A stretch of DNA of 64,000 nucleotides, taken from contig JADNYJ010000170.1 in assembly GCA_015501075.1 (NCBI GenBank), positions 17,143 through 81,142 of the forward strand. Direction: 5' to 3'. This stretch comes from Gymnopilus junonius (lineage: Eukaryota > Basidiomycota > Agaricomycetes > Agaricales > Galerinaceae). A program made the position numbers and the translations under genes. Positions within the stretch are counted from its first letter, which is position 1, and each line of letters begins with the position of its first letter. Of this stretch, positions 1 to 12,055 are shown one piece after another. The notes under the pieces were generated by a model that had not been told where the DNA came from, searched no databases, and was given only the letters and a program-made list of their open reading frames with translations.

Positions 1-497
1 TGGTTATCGAGTAAGGCGTTCATCCAAGTTCTAACAACATCACATGGAAGGGCCTCATCCATCGGCACTTCAGCCATTAGCTTTTTTTCGCTTGTACAAG
101 CTAAAAAAGGTAATAAAAGGGATGAAAAGCTGACCATCAGAATCCGGGCCCGGATTGCCAAAAAGCGCAGACTTTGTACCAAATGTTCAGGAAGGCCAGA
201 GCTGAAGAGGACCATGAAATCAATTCTCTGTATCACAAATCGTGGCACAGGACGCGAATCGATGCAAAATTTTGCGATTACTGATCATACGACATATTAA
301 ATTTTCGAAGAATTGGCCGAAAAAGCAGAAAAGCTAAAAAGTAAATGGCCGACTTGCTGATGTCACATGCGTCCGAGATTGTAGTAAATGATTTTAAAAA
401 TGCAATATTTTTACGTGACCCTAACCCGACATCCCGACCAGCCACGGCCAGTTCGTCGCCCGTAACCTCTCCTCCAGCACTACATTCATTTTCTACC
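1..497. other. intergenic, no gene recognised
   Basis: Only short unsupported reading frames are present on either strand. The stretch just upstream of position 498 is the presumed promoter and leader of the small membrane-protein gene. No clear TATA box or repeat stands out. Confidence 0.5.
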
Positions 498-1239
498 ATG
501 GTAAGTGCTCTTTGCCCTCTGTGCACTCATATTGATCCCATAATCCATTACTGATGTAAATTATTTCTCTCAGGGCGGAGGAGGACGTTATCCCTACCCG
601 AAATACGTCTATTCACCGGCAGGTGCTTTTCCAATCCTATTCTTCGTAATACCACATGAATCTCAACGAAAACCTTCTGTTTCTTCTTATTCAACATTTA
701 CTTAGGTGGATGGTGGACGCGCCCTTCAAATTGGGCCACCAACACAGCCGTAGCGTTTGCTGGCATTCTCACTGCGACATACTTCATCTGGAACATCAGT
801 GCAAGCCACGAGGTTCGTTACGGGATTTTTTCTTCACTGGAAGTTTGCTCGGTGGTACCAGGACAATTATTTTGGAACTCGGAGGGTTTGACCCTTGGGG
901 CAGGAACGGATGGCGTATAATGGAGTGTGTGTGTGATGTTGGGATTTTTGACTGTTCTCCGGGTTAATTTACTCTCGACGTCTGTTCCCGATCTCTTTGG
1001 ACCGTTTACACCTCTCTTCCTCCTCTTCCGTAGATGGCCTCCATCTTTTCGAACATTGACTGATGCATTTATGTTTCACCTTCCAGAAACGCGTTATACA
1101 GCCCAATAGACCTATACCATCCATGCTCGTACGTCTTGCCCTTTCATCCTCCTTTTCTTTTCTCATGTATGTTACCTCTCAGTGGGCGAAGGAGTACACC
1201 GAAAAGAAGGACAAGATTCCTGAAGATTCAACTCATTGA
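498..1239 (+). CDS. small single-pass membrane protein, probably mitochondrial
   Basis: Five exons (498-500, 574-622, 706-812, 1087-1128, 1183-1239) join in frame to an 85-residue protein. The first exon is only the ATG codon, followed by a GTAAGT donor. The protein starts with a glycine run and a PYPKYV...SPAGGWW motif. It then has one hydrophobic segment (about residues 32-50) and a charged C-terminus with RPIPSMLW and a lysine/glutamate tail. Small proteins beginning MGGG...PYPK..W.P.GGW are conserved across fungi. I recall them as mitochondrial inner-membrane proteins resembling a complex I accessory subunit (B15/NDUFB4-like); that assignment is from memory and weak. The gene itself is well supported by clean splice sites and an unbroken frame. 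The overlapping longer frames are intron-spanning shadows. Confidence 0.78.
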
Positions 1240-2572
1240 CCGTTGTAGACGCATGAGAGCCATAGAAGGAAAGAGACTGGACCCGCCGAGAGACTAGAAT
1301 TCGCTGTACCTGTAACCAGCGCCAATGGAGGCCGAACCCTCTTTGATGCGGCGTCCTACATCCACCTCCCTTGTCCATTCGTCTAGATATTCGCAGGTGG
1401 CGGTCGAATGAAATCAAATACAGTTTCTTCATATTCTATTCGTGGACCGGATTGAGATTTCCAGACACCCTCTCTTACCACTGATTCACGTCACATCTTT
1501 TTCTTTATTGTCCGTTCATCGCTTGGACTGAAGGCTGCTTTCAATGATATTGAAAGTGTGTTTCCCTCATCGCTGCTTTTCCCATTCAAGCCGCCTCATG
1601 CCAACAGCTTTGCCGTCAAGGCTGCACTGCAAAACGTTGGTGTCATGATAATTGTTGTAAAAGTCTGGTATTGTACATGATACTGGTGTTACCGCTATTG
1701 AGGTTCGAGATAGAGTTCGGGTGGGGAATACCATTGTACTGGATATGAACTCCTCAGAAGCCGTACCTGCCACCGTAAGCTATAACCCAAAGTTTGAGTT
1801 GCCTACCAAGACACTCCACATCAAAATTGAGACTGATATGTACCCCACAACGGTTACATCACAAGTAATCATCCCCTTGTTTCGGTGCCTTTTCTGTTTG
1901 TCCATGAGAAGGCTGCGTAGAGATGTACGTAAAGCTGCCTGTTTTAACAATAGATGGAACAAAGGCGACAGATCGTAGATCCTTTCAATATTATCTATCA
2001 TTTCTCCGGTGTGTAGAAAGAGAAACGTCTCTATAGTTTCTTGCCGAACTCTTTGCGCTTTGGTTTGTCCAGGAAGAAGAGGAACGAGAAGTCCTCCATT
2101 ACATTGCCGACATACTTTGAGTGACCTGGAGAAAGTGACTGGGTTCTGGATCAATATTTTGAGATCGCTATTAGCTATAGCCTATAGGCGGCTGTGGTCA
2201 TTGTTTAAGGGTTTTTCCTAGGTACATATTCACGGCCTTCATCTTGAGCCAACCGAAATTGAGAAGGCTTAGAATGAACGGACTGCATCAAATTGTGAAC
2301 TAATATGAGCAGAAAAGAGTCAAGTACTAGTTATTATATGTGAGCAGTGAGTACAGCGGAATATGTAATAAAAGACATTAAACAATATGCATAGTAGTAA
2401 GGATATAAAGTATATCTCGAAAGCAGGGGACAAAAAGCAAACGAAAGCGAAAGAAGCTAGAACAACAGAAAGAAAAAAGAAAGAGATAACAAGCGACTTA
2501 AAAAACTTTACATAAGTGCAATAAAGGAAGATCACCGCCGCAGAGATCTCGCAAGCTTTGCGCTGTATTCAG
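1240..2572. other. unassigned stretch, possible decayed coding remnant
   Basis: Between the small membrane protein and the Zn2Cys6 gene there is no convincing complete gene. A short plus-strand frame at about 1707-1870 is open and of mixed composition, and a 124-codon minus-strand frame covers 1780-2154. Neither has flanking exons or a family I recognise. The last 300 bases are AT-rich and would serve as the 3' region of the minus-strand gene to the right. Confidence 0.3.
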
Positions 2573-3908
2573 TCATGAATACTTGCACTTGAATGACCGT
2601 CTAGCACACTGACTACCAAAGACAAAGTAAGTCAGTGTTCCGGAGTAGCAGTAATACGGAACACGTACTTGCAAGTGGGATCTGGACTACCAGCGGAGGG
2701 CGCCCACAGGATATCTTGCGTTCGCGGCAGAACGTACATGCCAAGCTGGGTTTTCTGGGTTCCTTGACGTTCTTCTCTCCGCCTCGGCCTGTCGAGACGT
2801 CATTGGAAGCTCCGGTCTCTTGTGGACTGTCGACGTCTCTTGTGCTGTTCGCTATAGAAAGATGGGTATTAGCAAAGGCAGCCGTGAAAACTAAGGCACG
2901 TACGTACTCTTCTTGCGTTTCTTTGTCGGGGAAGGAAGATTCGCTGAGTCAACGTTGTCTTTGTCGGGGGTCGAGGACGCTCTGCGAGATGGTTTGGGAA
3001 TGGTGATGGTGAGTGGACGAGCTTTAACAGCCAAGGCTTTGGCTTGCGCCTTCCTCTGTTCCTCTTCCCTGAGCTTCTCTAGAAATATGAGGTTGGGAGT
3101 AAACTCAGAGTAAGTCGATTGCTTCTCTGGTGGCACCGGAAGATGCTGGCGGAATCATGAGCATGGTAAAAGTAGAAAGTCAGGAAATAACGAACAGCAA
3201 CATATATCGGCTCAGGATCGAGAGGGGGAGGTGGTCGTGCTTGCAATTTTTGAGCTGATACAAGTGAAGGGCCGGAGTAGAGACCATGGGAAGGGACTAA
3301 AACGGGAGGAGCCTAAAAGACGGAAGGTTGTAAGACCATTTATCACGAAGACTACTCTTTCTCACTCTTACCTCGAATACAGACCCGATAGAGTGACTAG
3401 GAGATGCATCCAATTGAGTGGACGACAACTCCACTGGCGGATACTGATAGTTGAGCTCAGCTGTCGGCGACTCAGTGTCGGCATTTTCGGTCCAAGTGGC
3501 TGTTGACGTTGTCACCCACGAAGACGCGTCGTAACGCTCCTGCAACGATTCACTATCCCACACCCTGCCGTAATGGTACGCCCCACCATGCGCATCTTTG
3601 GAATAGCTGCCCGAACTCCTCTGTTATGTTACATACAAACGAGTAAGTGCCATTCTCGGGTTGACATATCACGTCAAGATTCTTACCTGCGGAACGGGTT
3701 GGAAATATCCGACACGACTGTGAGAGCCGGCTTGGATAGGTGGAGAATACACGTGGCTTGCGGGGGACGCGTAGTAGTCCGGGTTGGACAAGTTGCTGGG
3801 CGCATACTCGGCCTCGTGGGTCCACGACGCCGATGGACCCATGTCTGGTGGCCCAACGACTGTTCCATGTCGAGGGTAATGAGAATCGGAGTACTCTGGA
3901 TATGACAT
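2573..3908 (-). CDS. Zn2Cys6 transcription factor with C-terminal zinc cluster (one frame break)
   Basis: Six minus-strand exons (3687-3908, 3372-3620, 3202-3312, 2908-3145, 2669-2851, 2573-2612) have good splice sites and consistent phases. The first two thirds are disordered and rich in Ser, Pro, Tyr and Gln. A Lys/Arg stretch (KKRKK) then precedes the zinc cluster: ACTFCRERKISCGRPP, followed by TCNQCARRSFKCKYS at the very end. Cys spacing fits the fungal binuclear zinc cluster that binds CGG-type sites in the nucleus. The frame is lost by one base near 2688, between the third and fourth cysteines. Inserting one C in a CC run would restore it, giving about 347 residues. The summed exon length is one short of a multiple of three, which agrees. 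Targets are unknown. A zinc cluster at the C-terminus is typical of a basidiomycete subfamily. Confidence 0.75.
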
Positions 3909-5293
3909 TGCCCTGAGAGAAGAAATTGAACAATTGACCTGAGGTTATAGTTACAAGAGAGCAAGATATGTAGATGCATACCGAGCTATAGATGCTTTAT
4001 TGCAGAAAGAAGTGACTTGATATTCCTGCGCTACACGAGACCAGATCAAGAATACAGGACAATGAATGTAATGTAGTTCCGTTGAAGTGGAGGAAGGGGA
4101 ACGAAATGACAAGAAGTGATAAAAAAAAGCGAGAAGAGCAACGTCGAAAGAGCAGAGAATGAGTTACATAAGGCAGTTCCTGTGTACGTACAGTTTTAGC
4201 CGTTTCGGGATTAGCGTCTTCGTTGCAGCACACACCTGTCAATATTTGGGGCAACGAAATTTGCGCATCACCATCATGAATTTAGTGATCAACACATCCT
4301 CGGTAAGGTTTCCAAAGGATAGGATTTTTCCAGCGCTTCCCCGGATGAGCAGCAGTGGCGAGGTTCTTTGAGGGTTTCTTTTCTCAAAACTATAATGCGC
4401 TTCATACGCGTGGTCGGGTTCTTTAGATTCGACCGGATCTTCCTTAGCCATACTCTGCTTTTCTTAACCTTCTGCCGCATCGAATGTCAACAATTTTCCT
4501 GTAGCATAAGCAAGCATGACCACTGGCCCGCTGCGCTCAAAAATATACCGCCGGCACTGCCAGGAAATTGGCTACCAAGAGATCAAAACCAGGGTCATAA
4601 GGTTATCGCAACTCGTGATTATTTTCACCGTGGGTGGGCATGGGCAAACATGCCCTCAGCATACATGAATGATCATAATCTCATTCAGTATTGAATGCCG
4701 AACTTGTGTGCGGCAAGGCTATGAAAAAGAAGAAAAAAATATTGCTGTGGTCTCCCTTTGAGACGTCGACAGGGCTCCATCCGAAATACAGAATGAAAGC
4801 GCTCCATGTCATCGCAAAACGCCCACAAACATTCTCCACCTTAATCGATAGATCCTTTCATATCTACGCGAATATTGACACATTTCGCAATACCTGACGT
4901 CTTTTTGGCGCAGGAAGTTGCATTTATGAGTCGGGTATCATTAGACTGACATTGAGTCGAAGACATGAGAAAACGTGGGACCGACCGGGACGAACCTCCC
5001 TTGGCTAAAACCCAAATCTACCAAGATGAAAAGAAGCAAAGGCACGCGAAGTCAGGTCGTCAGGTCATTGAAAGGGCCTATTCGGGGAAAGGGGGGAAAA
5101 GAATTGAATTGAAGCCCGAGGCAGGCCCGAGGTGCCCAGAACGACAAAACATCATTCTGGATATAAACTATCCAAATTAATCCATGTGAGATAAAAGTGC
5201 TGGACAGTGCACATCCCTTTGTCGGTATCATTTGCAACGAAGAGAAAAGAAAACAGTAGAGCCGTGATAAAGATGATAAGGTAGTTCAGTTGT
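3909..5293. other. intergenic, one weak small frame
   Basis: This stretch separates two minus-strand genes and includes the promoter side of the Zn2Cys6 gene. A 70-codon minus-strand frame with an ATG at 4451 (stop near 4239) begins with an acidic, Pro-rich run and could be an exon. I found no partner exons and no family, so I do not call it. The region from 4500 to 5290 shows nothing I can name; its right end is the 3' side of the phospholipase gene. Confidence 0.35.
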
Positions 5294-8200
5294 TCATGAG
5301 ATGTCCCGGATATTGACTTGCACAAAGAGCGTTGAGAAGAGGTGCTGCGTGAGCTGCGCATCGTGCAAAGGAAGATGCCGGAAACCTGGGGATCACATCG
5401 AGAGGTAGCATCAGTAAAAGTTCAAAGGAAGTCGCCAAGCATAAAGATAAACAAAGCAGATGTCAGAGAAAGAAAGGCAGACAAGAAGAAAAGAAAGCCT
5501 AAATCAACGCCTGTCCGAGAAAAATGGCAAAAAAGCTAAATTGAACGAACCTTGTTCCAAACAACCCAGAGGAACGCAATAAATTCCAAGGGGCTCGCCA
5601 CCTGTATGTCCGTGTTCTCCTTCCTTGCCTTCCTGCCGAACAACGAACTCGACAAAGATCAACTCCCGCATGTCACCGACGCAGTCAAAGGGAAGACATA
5701 ATTCCTCCTGCCACACCGGGTTGAACCCATTGTTCTTCACCACGGGCGTGCGGAATGTAACTGTACGAGCAGAAGAAACGCTCGTCAGAGATGCATCGGA
5801 GGGAGGGGAGTATTGTGCAGTTGGTGATGACATGGCAGAATCAGGGAGGAAGGGCGATTTCGACCAGTCAGGGATATGGAGTGATACTTCGACGAAGGGG
5901 TCTACACTAGAGGTTGCATCTGAGTCGTGGTACCTGGCAATTGCTGCGCTGAGATAATCTAGCAGTAGAAGATCAAATTTTGAGAATTGCAAGCAAGGAG
6001 TTTTGTACGCACCGTGACGTCAAGGAAATGTCGCGTATACTTTAGAGCAGGTCTTTCTCCGGACAACGAAGCGCTTCAGGTTTCAGGACATATCCCGACC
6101 TTCCATTGCGCTGAAACATGGCCTGGTTAATCATATATCCAAGGTCTAAAAATGTCAAAAATAATCGATGACGGTCAGGATGATAAAGGCGTACCAAATG
6201 TTTGCCAATTAATGGCCACAAGCTGACATCCAGCAGCCCAATATCTATGCGGCTCATAATTGCTCGAATTCACCCTCGTCCCCTTGGGATAAATTCTTAC
6301 CAAATGCCCATGCGTGTGCTTCACCAGGTCTTTCATGCCGCCCGAACCTTCGACTTTCAGGATCTTATTAACAGAATTCTCAGAAAGGGAAAAGATATGT
6401 TCAGGCGCGTAAGTGATGGATGAGGAGACACCACGACATTTGACACCGACAGTGTAGACGAGAAGTGAGGCGAGGCGGAAGGACATCTTCATGTTGTTCT
6501 GGTCTTTGCCGGACGGGTCGGAGGAAGGTGACTTGTCGCTGCCGCGCAGTTTCTTCCACGTTTTCTTCAAGTCGGCAATACCTTCTTTGATGTCGTTCAT
6601 GCCTTCCTTAATAAAAACTTCTGTCTCATCATCAGATGAGGTCGGAGACGGTGTTTCGGCCTCGAGTGTAGTTGGTCTTCGCAGAGGTGCTGGTGCCTTT
6701 TCCTTTCCACTCTTGCGTGCGGCTTGAACTGCCGCTAATTGCTCCACGACATAGAGATTCTTCGCCTGGATGTCAATCATCAACAAGGATTCAAAGATAG
6801 AAGGGAACAAAGAGTAACGCAAGACAAACCTTTAACAAGATCTTACCCCTCAAATCCTCCACACTAGGCAATTTCTCAAGCTTTGGACGATCTTCCACAG
6901 GCGCCTGGACGATACTGTCGCCAAACACCTCCACCATGATATCCACCATCTTATCCTGCTGTGCGACCCCGCAGTGTACTTCTGCGGAAATAAGAACAGG
7001 ATAAGGAGAAGTGGAAAACCCGTATTTCGCTACAGCATGGCAAATATCCCGGAGAGGCACTTTGGAGGTAAGCGTTTTGCCATGATAAATCACAGGCTCG
7101 GTTTCGCCATCATAAATATCCACTATCGAAGATAATAGGTTAGTAAAAGTAAAATGGTAAGGTGAGGAAGAAAAACACGGACGTTCAACACTCCGACAGC
7201 TATGTAATAAAGCACGAATGTACCCCTCAATCGTGCTGACTCCTATAAGCTGGTGGCCCACAGGTAAGTATTATGCGACGTCGAGATAAAGTAGTCCGAA
7301 ATCGGTTGGGTCATATTTGCCATACGCCTTTATTCTGTTCCGAGAAAGATGCGTTGTCCGAAGATGAGAGTAGGGCTGAGAAATCTTCCAATGTAATAAT
7401 ATCATTGGGTTCATTCGGGGAAACAGAAGGTGAACTTGAGCTTCCAGCGTATTTGGTAAATAAGACTGTCAAGTCGACGTCATCGAGCTTGGACTGTGAA
7501 GTTATTCTGGTCAGCAAAGTGGGGTCGTTAAACATCCGAGAGTGTGTGTCAGAACCTTTTGGTAAACCTTCATAAACTTGATGAAGGCGGCAAGTCGAAC
7601 TTACCGCCGTTAGTGGACGCCAGCTTGACATAGATGGCTTCTAACTCCGGACGCCGCTTCAGAACCCTTGCAAATTGTTGGTATTGAGCAAAGTTCAAAT
7701 GACTTCGGTTCAGAGTGTCGATTTCCTGGTGGACGAAAACCAGGTGATTAGCATAATTTTATTATGCACATGAAGTAGATGAAACGAAGCAAACAGACCT
7801 TGAATATTTTTCGAATTTCATCCCTGCTCAAGTTGACGTTCAACCTTCTACACAACCTCTCGATCTCGTCAAACTCCAGCACCTGGTCCGCCTGTTCATC
7901 TGCACCTTTCCAGTACTGCCTCTCCCAGACCGTTTCCTTCATCTTCAGGTCCATGTTACCAAAGCCCGTCATCAACCCTTGGCGGATAGCGTATAGTTTC
8001 TGAAGCGCCCCAAGCCAGACATCAAAATTCTCTTTCGAGTCAGCCACGATATGCAGCGTTTTGTACGCCCCATCATAGATATAAATTATACTAATCCATC
8101 TTGAGTCAAGGTCTGGAGAAAGCTTGAATTGTTCACGGTAATACTGCGCATTGGGACCTGTTCGGATTTCCTTGATAGCTTCAATAGGAACTAAAAAAAC

Positions 8201-8577
8201 AGAGAAAGAATCGTTAACCAAAGCACAACGTCAGCCTCAGAAAGCATGCCTATCCCATCTTTAGTAGACTCATAAAAAATCTTCCCTTCATCAGGATCGA
8301 TCCTAAAAGAAACTTTCTTCTGCTTTCCACTTCTCTCCGATATCTTCGTCATCAGCGTCCCTTTCTCAACCGCCTCGGGAATGTCGATATCCGAGACGAT
8401 CGGTGGGCGGTCAGCCAGTGCAGGTGTCAAGAGCCCGCTGCCTACTTGAGAGCGATCCGGGTCGAGCATCTTGGCGACCTGGGAAGGCAAGGCGTCTTTG
8501 ACGAACCCCGCAGACAAGTGAGCGAGCCTTTTGGTCTCTTTCTGCGCCCAGAGAGAAGGACTATGTTGTGAAGGCAT
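5294..8577 (-). CDS. phosphoinositide-specific phospholipase C, delta type (copy 1; two frame breaks)
   Basis: The product hydrolyses PIP2 to diacylglycerol and IP3. Exons run from the ATG at 8577 to a TGA at 5294. Domain order: Ser-rich N-terminus, PH-like domain (KQKKVSFRID to the YDGAYKTLHIV strand), EF-hand region, catalytic X box (SHNTYL, then VEVDIYDGE and HGKTLTS, then SAEVHC), acidic linker, Y box (GVKCRG to LVAINWQT and [10 protein letters not shown]) and C2 domain (VDPFVEV, NNGFNPVWQE). It ends in a last exon at 5294-5390 encoding FRHLPLHD...NIRDIS. The catalytic His, Asn, Glu, Asp and second His are all visible. The first intron appears to use a GC donor at 8249. Two one-base losses fall within about 60 bases of the X box (near 7315 and 7261); each is repaired by lengthening a homopolymer by one. 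A divergent paralog lies at 23992-27694. Confidence 0.85.
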
Positions 8578-9772
8578 CTTTAGGATGTCTTAGGTGTGCT
8601 CAGAGCTCTAAAAGAATAGGAAGTCCACACGACATGAGCCTTAGAAACTGCGGAGAAGATGGAGCTCACCAGGCAACGATGGTTGATTTTATCAACTCGT
8701 GGTCTTGGCTGCCGATGACGATGCTATAAACGTGGTAGATGCCCAAGATATAAAGTGTCAGCTTGGGCCATGACAGCCTTCTCGACGCAGATTTCCATGA
8801 TAGGGGCTGTGGGTGGCTGTACCGTCAATTATTTTTCCAAAATCGATGATCGGTTACCGCAGGTGTAGAGGACCCCTGAGGTACTCTCAGATGCCGTTAC
8901 CAGATCCGGATAGATTCGCGAAAATTTTTTTGAAGCCATGGCTATCCGGATGAAAGTGGAAATGCCGAGTCCGTTTCCGGATAGAAATGGACGCGCTTGC
9001 AGACAGGCAAGGAAATCGGATAGTCAACATAACAGTCAACTTTCAACGAACATTAACCCACCAAACCACTGTGAACAATCTAAGTTGCAGATTTTGTGTA
9101 TATTTCAGCTCCTAGCGGCCTGAGAAAATTTTGCTGAAATTCTGGAAAAATATGAATTTTAATGCCATAGGGTGGGATCCGAATAAAAACGACAGCTTTT
9201 TAGGCCGGAGTCGCCATCGGGAGAAATTTTGAAAATCGTCCTGATAAAAATTGGGTAACTCTAGTCATTTTGGGTGAGGGTACTTTCAGGGGTCCTTGTA
9301 GCGTGTTCACGTGACCGGAATTCAAATCGCGTCGCGACGCGTCCCACTGTCCCAGCTATTACCGGTTGCCGATCGAAATTTTACATGGCGAAAAGAAAAT
9401 GCACGTAAAGAGAGACAGCATAGAAATGGTCATAAATGCACAAATAGCTAAACTACAACATATAGTTCTGAATGTCTGTGCCCGTATTAAGTAAAAAAAA
9501 CCAATGAGTAAAGCTGCCCCCAACACGCCCCACACTGTCTAAGTATCATCTACCGAGCAGCAATGCATGAGTACGGCATACAGCATATCGACCTGCAAAG
9601 AGTAAAAAAGGAAGAAAAAGATATATAGAGATGATGTGTTTATACAAACCAATGGTTGACTTCTTTTCGTTCTTCCCTCTGTCCCCTCAAGCACCTCCTT
9701 AGAATTTCATTTTCCACCTCATTGTTTTTCACCCCATGGCCCATTAGTCCACCCAACCCAAACCAGAATCAC
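8578..9772. other. intergenic, no gene recognised
   Basis: This is the upstream region of the minus-strand phospholipase gene and the downstream side of the regulator gene to the right. It includes a CACGTG box at 9308-9313 and a GC-rich patch with nested CGCG/ACGCGT sites near 9325-9345. No open frame has gene structure. The boxes are noted only as possible regulatory sites. Confidence 0.4.
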
Positions 9773-12055
9773 TCAACACTGGATAAAATTCCCAACAATC
9801 ATAGTCGGAATGCCCCACTTGTCCCTCCGGATCGTAAACGAAAAACAACAGTTGATGAACCCCTCCTCCATCGGCTGGTCCGTCTCCTCTTCTTCCTCTC
9901 TCTTCACCAGATCTCCGTTCATTAGTATAGGCGTCGCTGCCGATGGATTAGTGCTCGCAGTTGATACGCTTCCTGAATGGACATTAGCACACGACAAAGA
10001 AAAACGAAAGACGGAGCTCGTGCGAACCTGCTAGCGTAGCTTTGCTTATCATAGGACTGGTGATCCCGCCTCCTGGATTCAGCACAGGCTTGTATCGCAG
10101 CACACAGGAAGTGAGCACGGCTTTTTGACTCGAATCAAACGCGACATGTCCGTATTTCTGCCAACCAAATGAGTAAAGACATCAGGGAGCATCAGCAGTC
10201 ATGCGCAGCACCCACCTCCCAATAATTAACAGCCGACTCTTCCGCCATCAGCTCGTATATACATAACCGTCCCTAAAACACACAACATACAGTCAGAAAT
10301 CCGCCTGGCACTCAAAGGCAGGGAAACAAGACACTCACATCTCGCAACATGTACCCATCAACGCCCACCAACTCGGAAAATTCTCTGTTTCCCTTGTATA
10401 TCTCCCCTGTTCGTCTCCACAAGCACGCAGGCACGCCCATCGCGGAGAATACGCGGTCATAGTCGAGCAGCAGCCGCTCAAACGCTTCTTCGATGAAGAC
10501 AAGGTCCTTGAGACGGTGTTAGAGTGGTGTTTGGGGAAACACGAAGTGTAGGGGAGAGGAGAGAGGTGTGGGGAGGAACATACGAGGTCACGGAGGGACT
10601 GAGCAACGGCCTAGTGGAGTGGTAGTAGGAAAGATGATAAGTTCGTATTCTTTGGGCAGGAAAGGAAACCAATCACCCTGAACTTGGGTCTCAGCACTGA
10701 AAGTGGTTGCAGGATCTGCTGCTTCGACTCTTGTGAAACACTAGAAATATCAAAGAGAGCAGGGAGCATCAGCACCGAAGGAGAATAGAATAGACAAGAA
10801 AAAACTCACTTTCGATCCATCCACCTCGACAGCCTTGCATACCCTTTCACATAATTGTAAGGCTTTAAAAGTCCTGCCTCGTATTTACTCCGGATCACCC
10901 TGTTCAGTCGTTCGTCTCTTGAACCCGGTTCCTGATCAGCAGCTGTGAGCAAAAACTTTTCAGTCTTCGTCGCAGCTGGCAGAATCGTCTCAGGCGATGA
11001 GGTCGCCGTGGTGGTGACGATCACCCCTGACCCCGTTGATGAAGCTGTGCCAATGGCGACTGTCGCCCCTGCAGTGGTAGTGGTTGGGTAGATGGCAGCT
11101 TGGAGCTGTGCAGTGGTCATGGTCGTGGTCGTGGTTGCTCCGCCTGAACTGGTCGAGGACGGGCCGTTTATAGTGGTTGAAAATGAGGCGGAGGAAACCA
11201 GGGAGGGTGCGATCGTAGCGGGCGGTGAGAAAAAGGAACCGTCATCCAAAGTCTCGAGAAAATCGCTACAGGGTCGGTGTCAGACACTTATGAGGAAGAA
11301 GAGAAGATTATAGGAGCACAAAGACATACGTGAGTCCTGAAAATTCGTTTCCAAAGGTTTCCGGGGAATACATGTACGTGGGCACCGACATGGGCCACGC
11401 GGCGGTCGCCTGCGCGGGTTGGCCTTGGTACATGGTTACTGGGGGTGCAGGAAAACGTCAGAAAATTCCACTTGAGACGAATATCGAACTATTGAGCACG
11501 ACTTACCAGGTGCATAGGTTCTCGTGAGGTCGATTCCAGGTATCTGGGCAGATGGCCCTGTTGCTGATGCTGTTGCCGGTTTTTCTGGCAATTTCGGTCT
11601 TCGTTCGTCATGACATAGGTGTCCTATCTCGCGTTTGATACTGCCAACGTTGAAAAATCAAAAATCAGAAGGATCGTGGGCGGTGGCAAGATACAAGGAA
11701 CGAGAGACCAATTTAAGACAACAACGAAAAAGTCCGTCAACAAAGAGATCAAGAAAAAAACTTTGGGCACTAACCAACGTTGACAAGGTCGTCCTTCATC
11801 ACAAGTCATATGGCTCCTTCGACAGTATAGGCAGGCATGGTTGACCTTTCTTCTCTTCACTGTCTTCTTCTTCCTGCCAGCGTCGTCGTCCGCTGCACCG
11901 CCGTTGGAAGAACCTGAACCCTGCTGAGCATCGCTGCCGCCAGCGGCTACCGTGCTAGCACTCGGACTCGCCGCCGACGTTGTGGTCATTGTACCTATAG
12001 GGGTCGAAAACGCTGTACCCTGTGCTGAATCCGCGTAGTTCGTGAACATCGTCAT
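9773..12055 (-). CDS. ERT1: Zn2Cys6 regulator of gluconeogenesis, ERT1/AcuK type
   Basis: About ten minus-strand exons. Those placed are 11775-12055, 11507-11640, 11330-11438, 10810-11265, 10677-10740 and 10584-10610, with the remaining exons running down to a TGA at 9773. The N-terminus is Ser/Thr/Ala-rich. The zinc cluster is KRRKVNHACLYCRRSHMTCD, followed by GRPCQRC and KREIGHLCHD, the signature of the ERT1/AcuK family. A disordered region with MYSPETFGNEF follows. Then comes a conserved RDERLNRVI/KYEAGLLKPYNYVKGYARL block, and a PAS-like domain (VFSAMGVPACLWRRTGEIY, GNREFSELVGVD). The protein closes with FSFTIRRDKWGIPTMIVGNF. In ascomycetes this family switches on gluconeogenic genes on non-fermentable carbon. 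All frames join without breaks. The ATG at 12055 is chosen; another is at 12049. Confidence 0.88.

Noticed and set aside
656..967. Frame containing DPWGRN, reminiscent of a complex I B12 subunit motif
   Set aside because: It lies across exon 3 and the following intron in the wrong frame; the match is short and by chance.
1780..2154. 124-codon minus-strand gene
   Set aside because: Composition is not convincing, no splice partners and no recognisable family.
4239..4451. 70-codon minus-strand gene
   Set aside because: ATG start but no partner exons, no motif and no conservation evidence.
5504..5992. Separate C2-domain gene
   Set aside because: It is the C2-domain exon of PLC copy 1, joined by phase-compatible introns on both sides.
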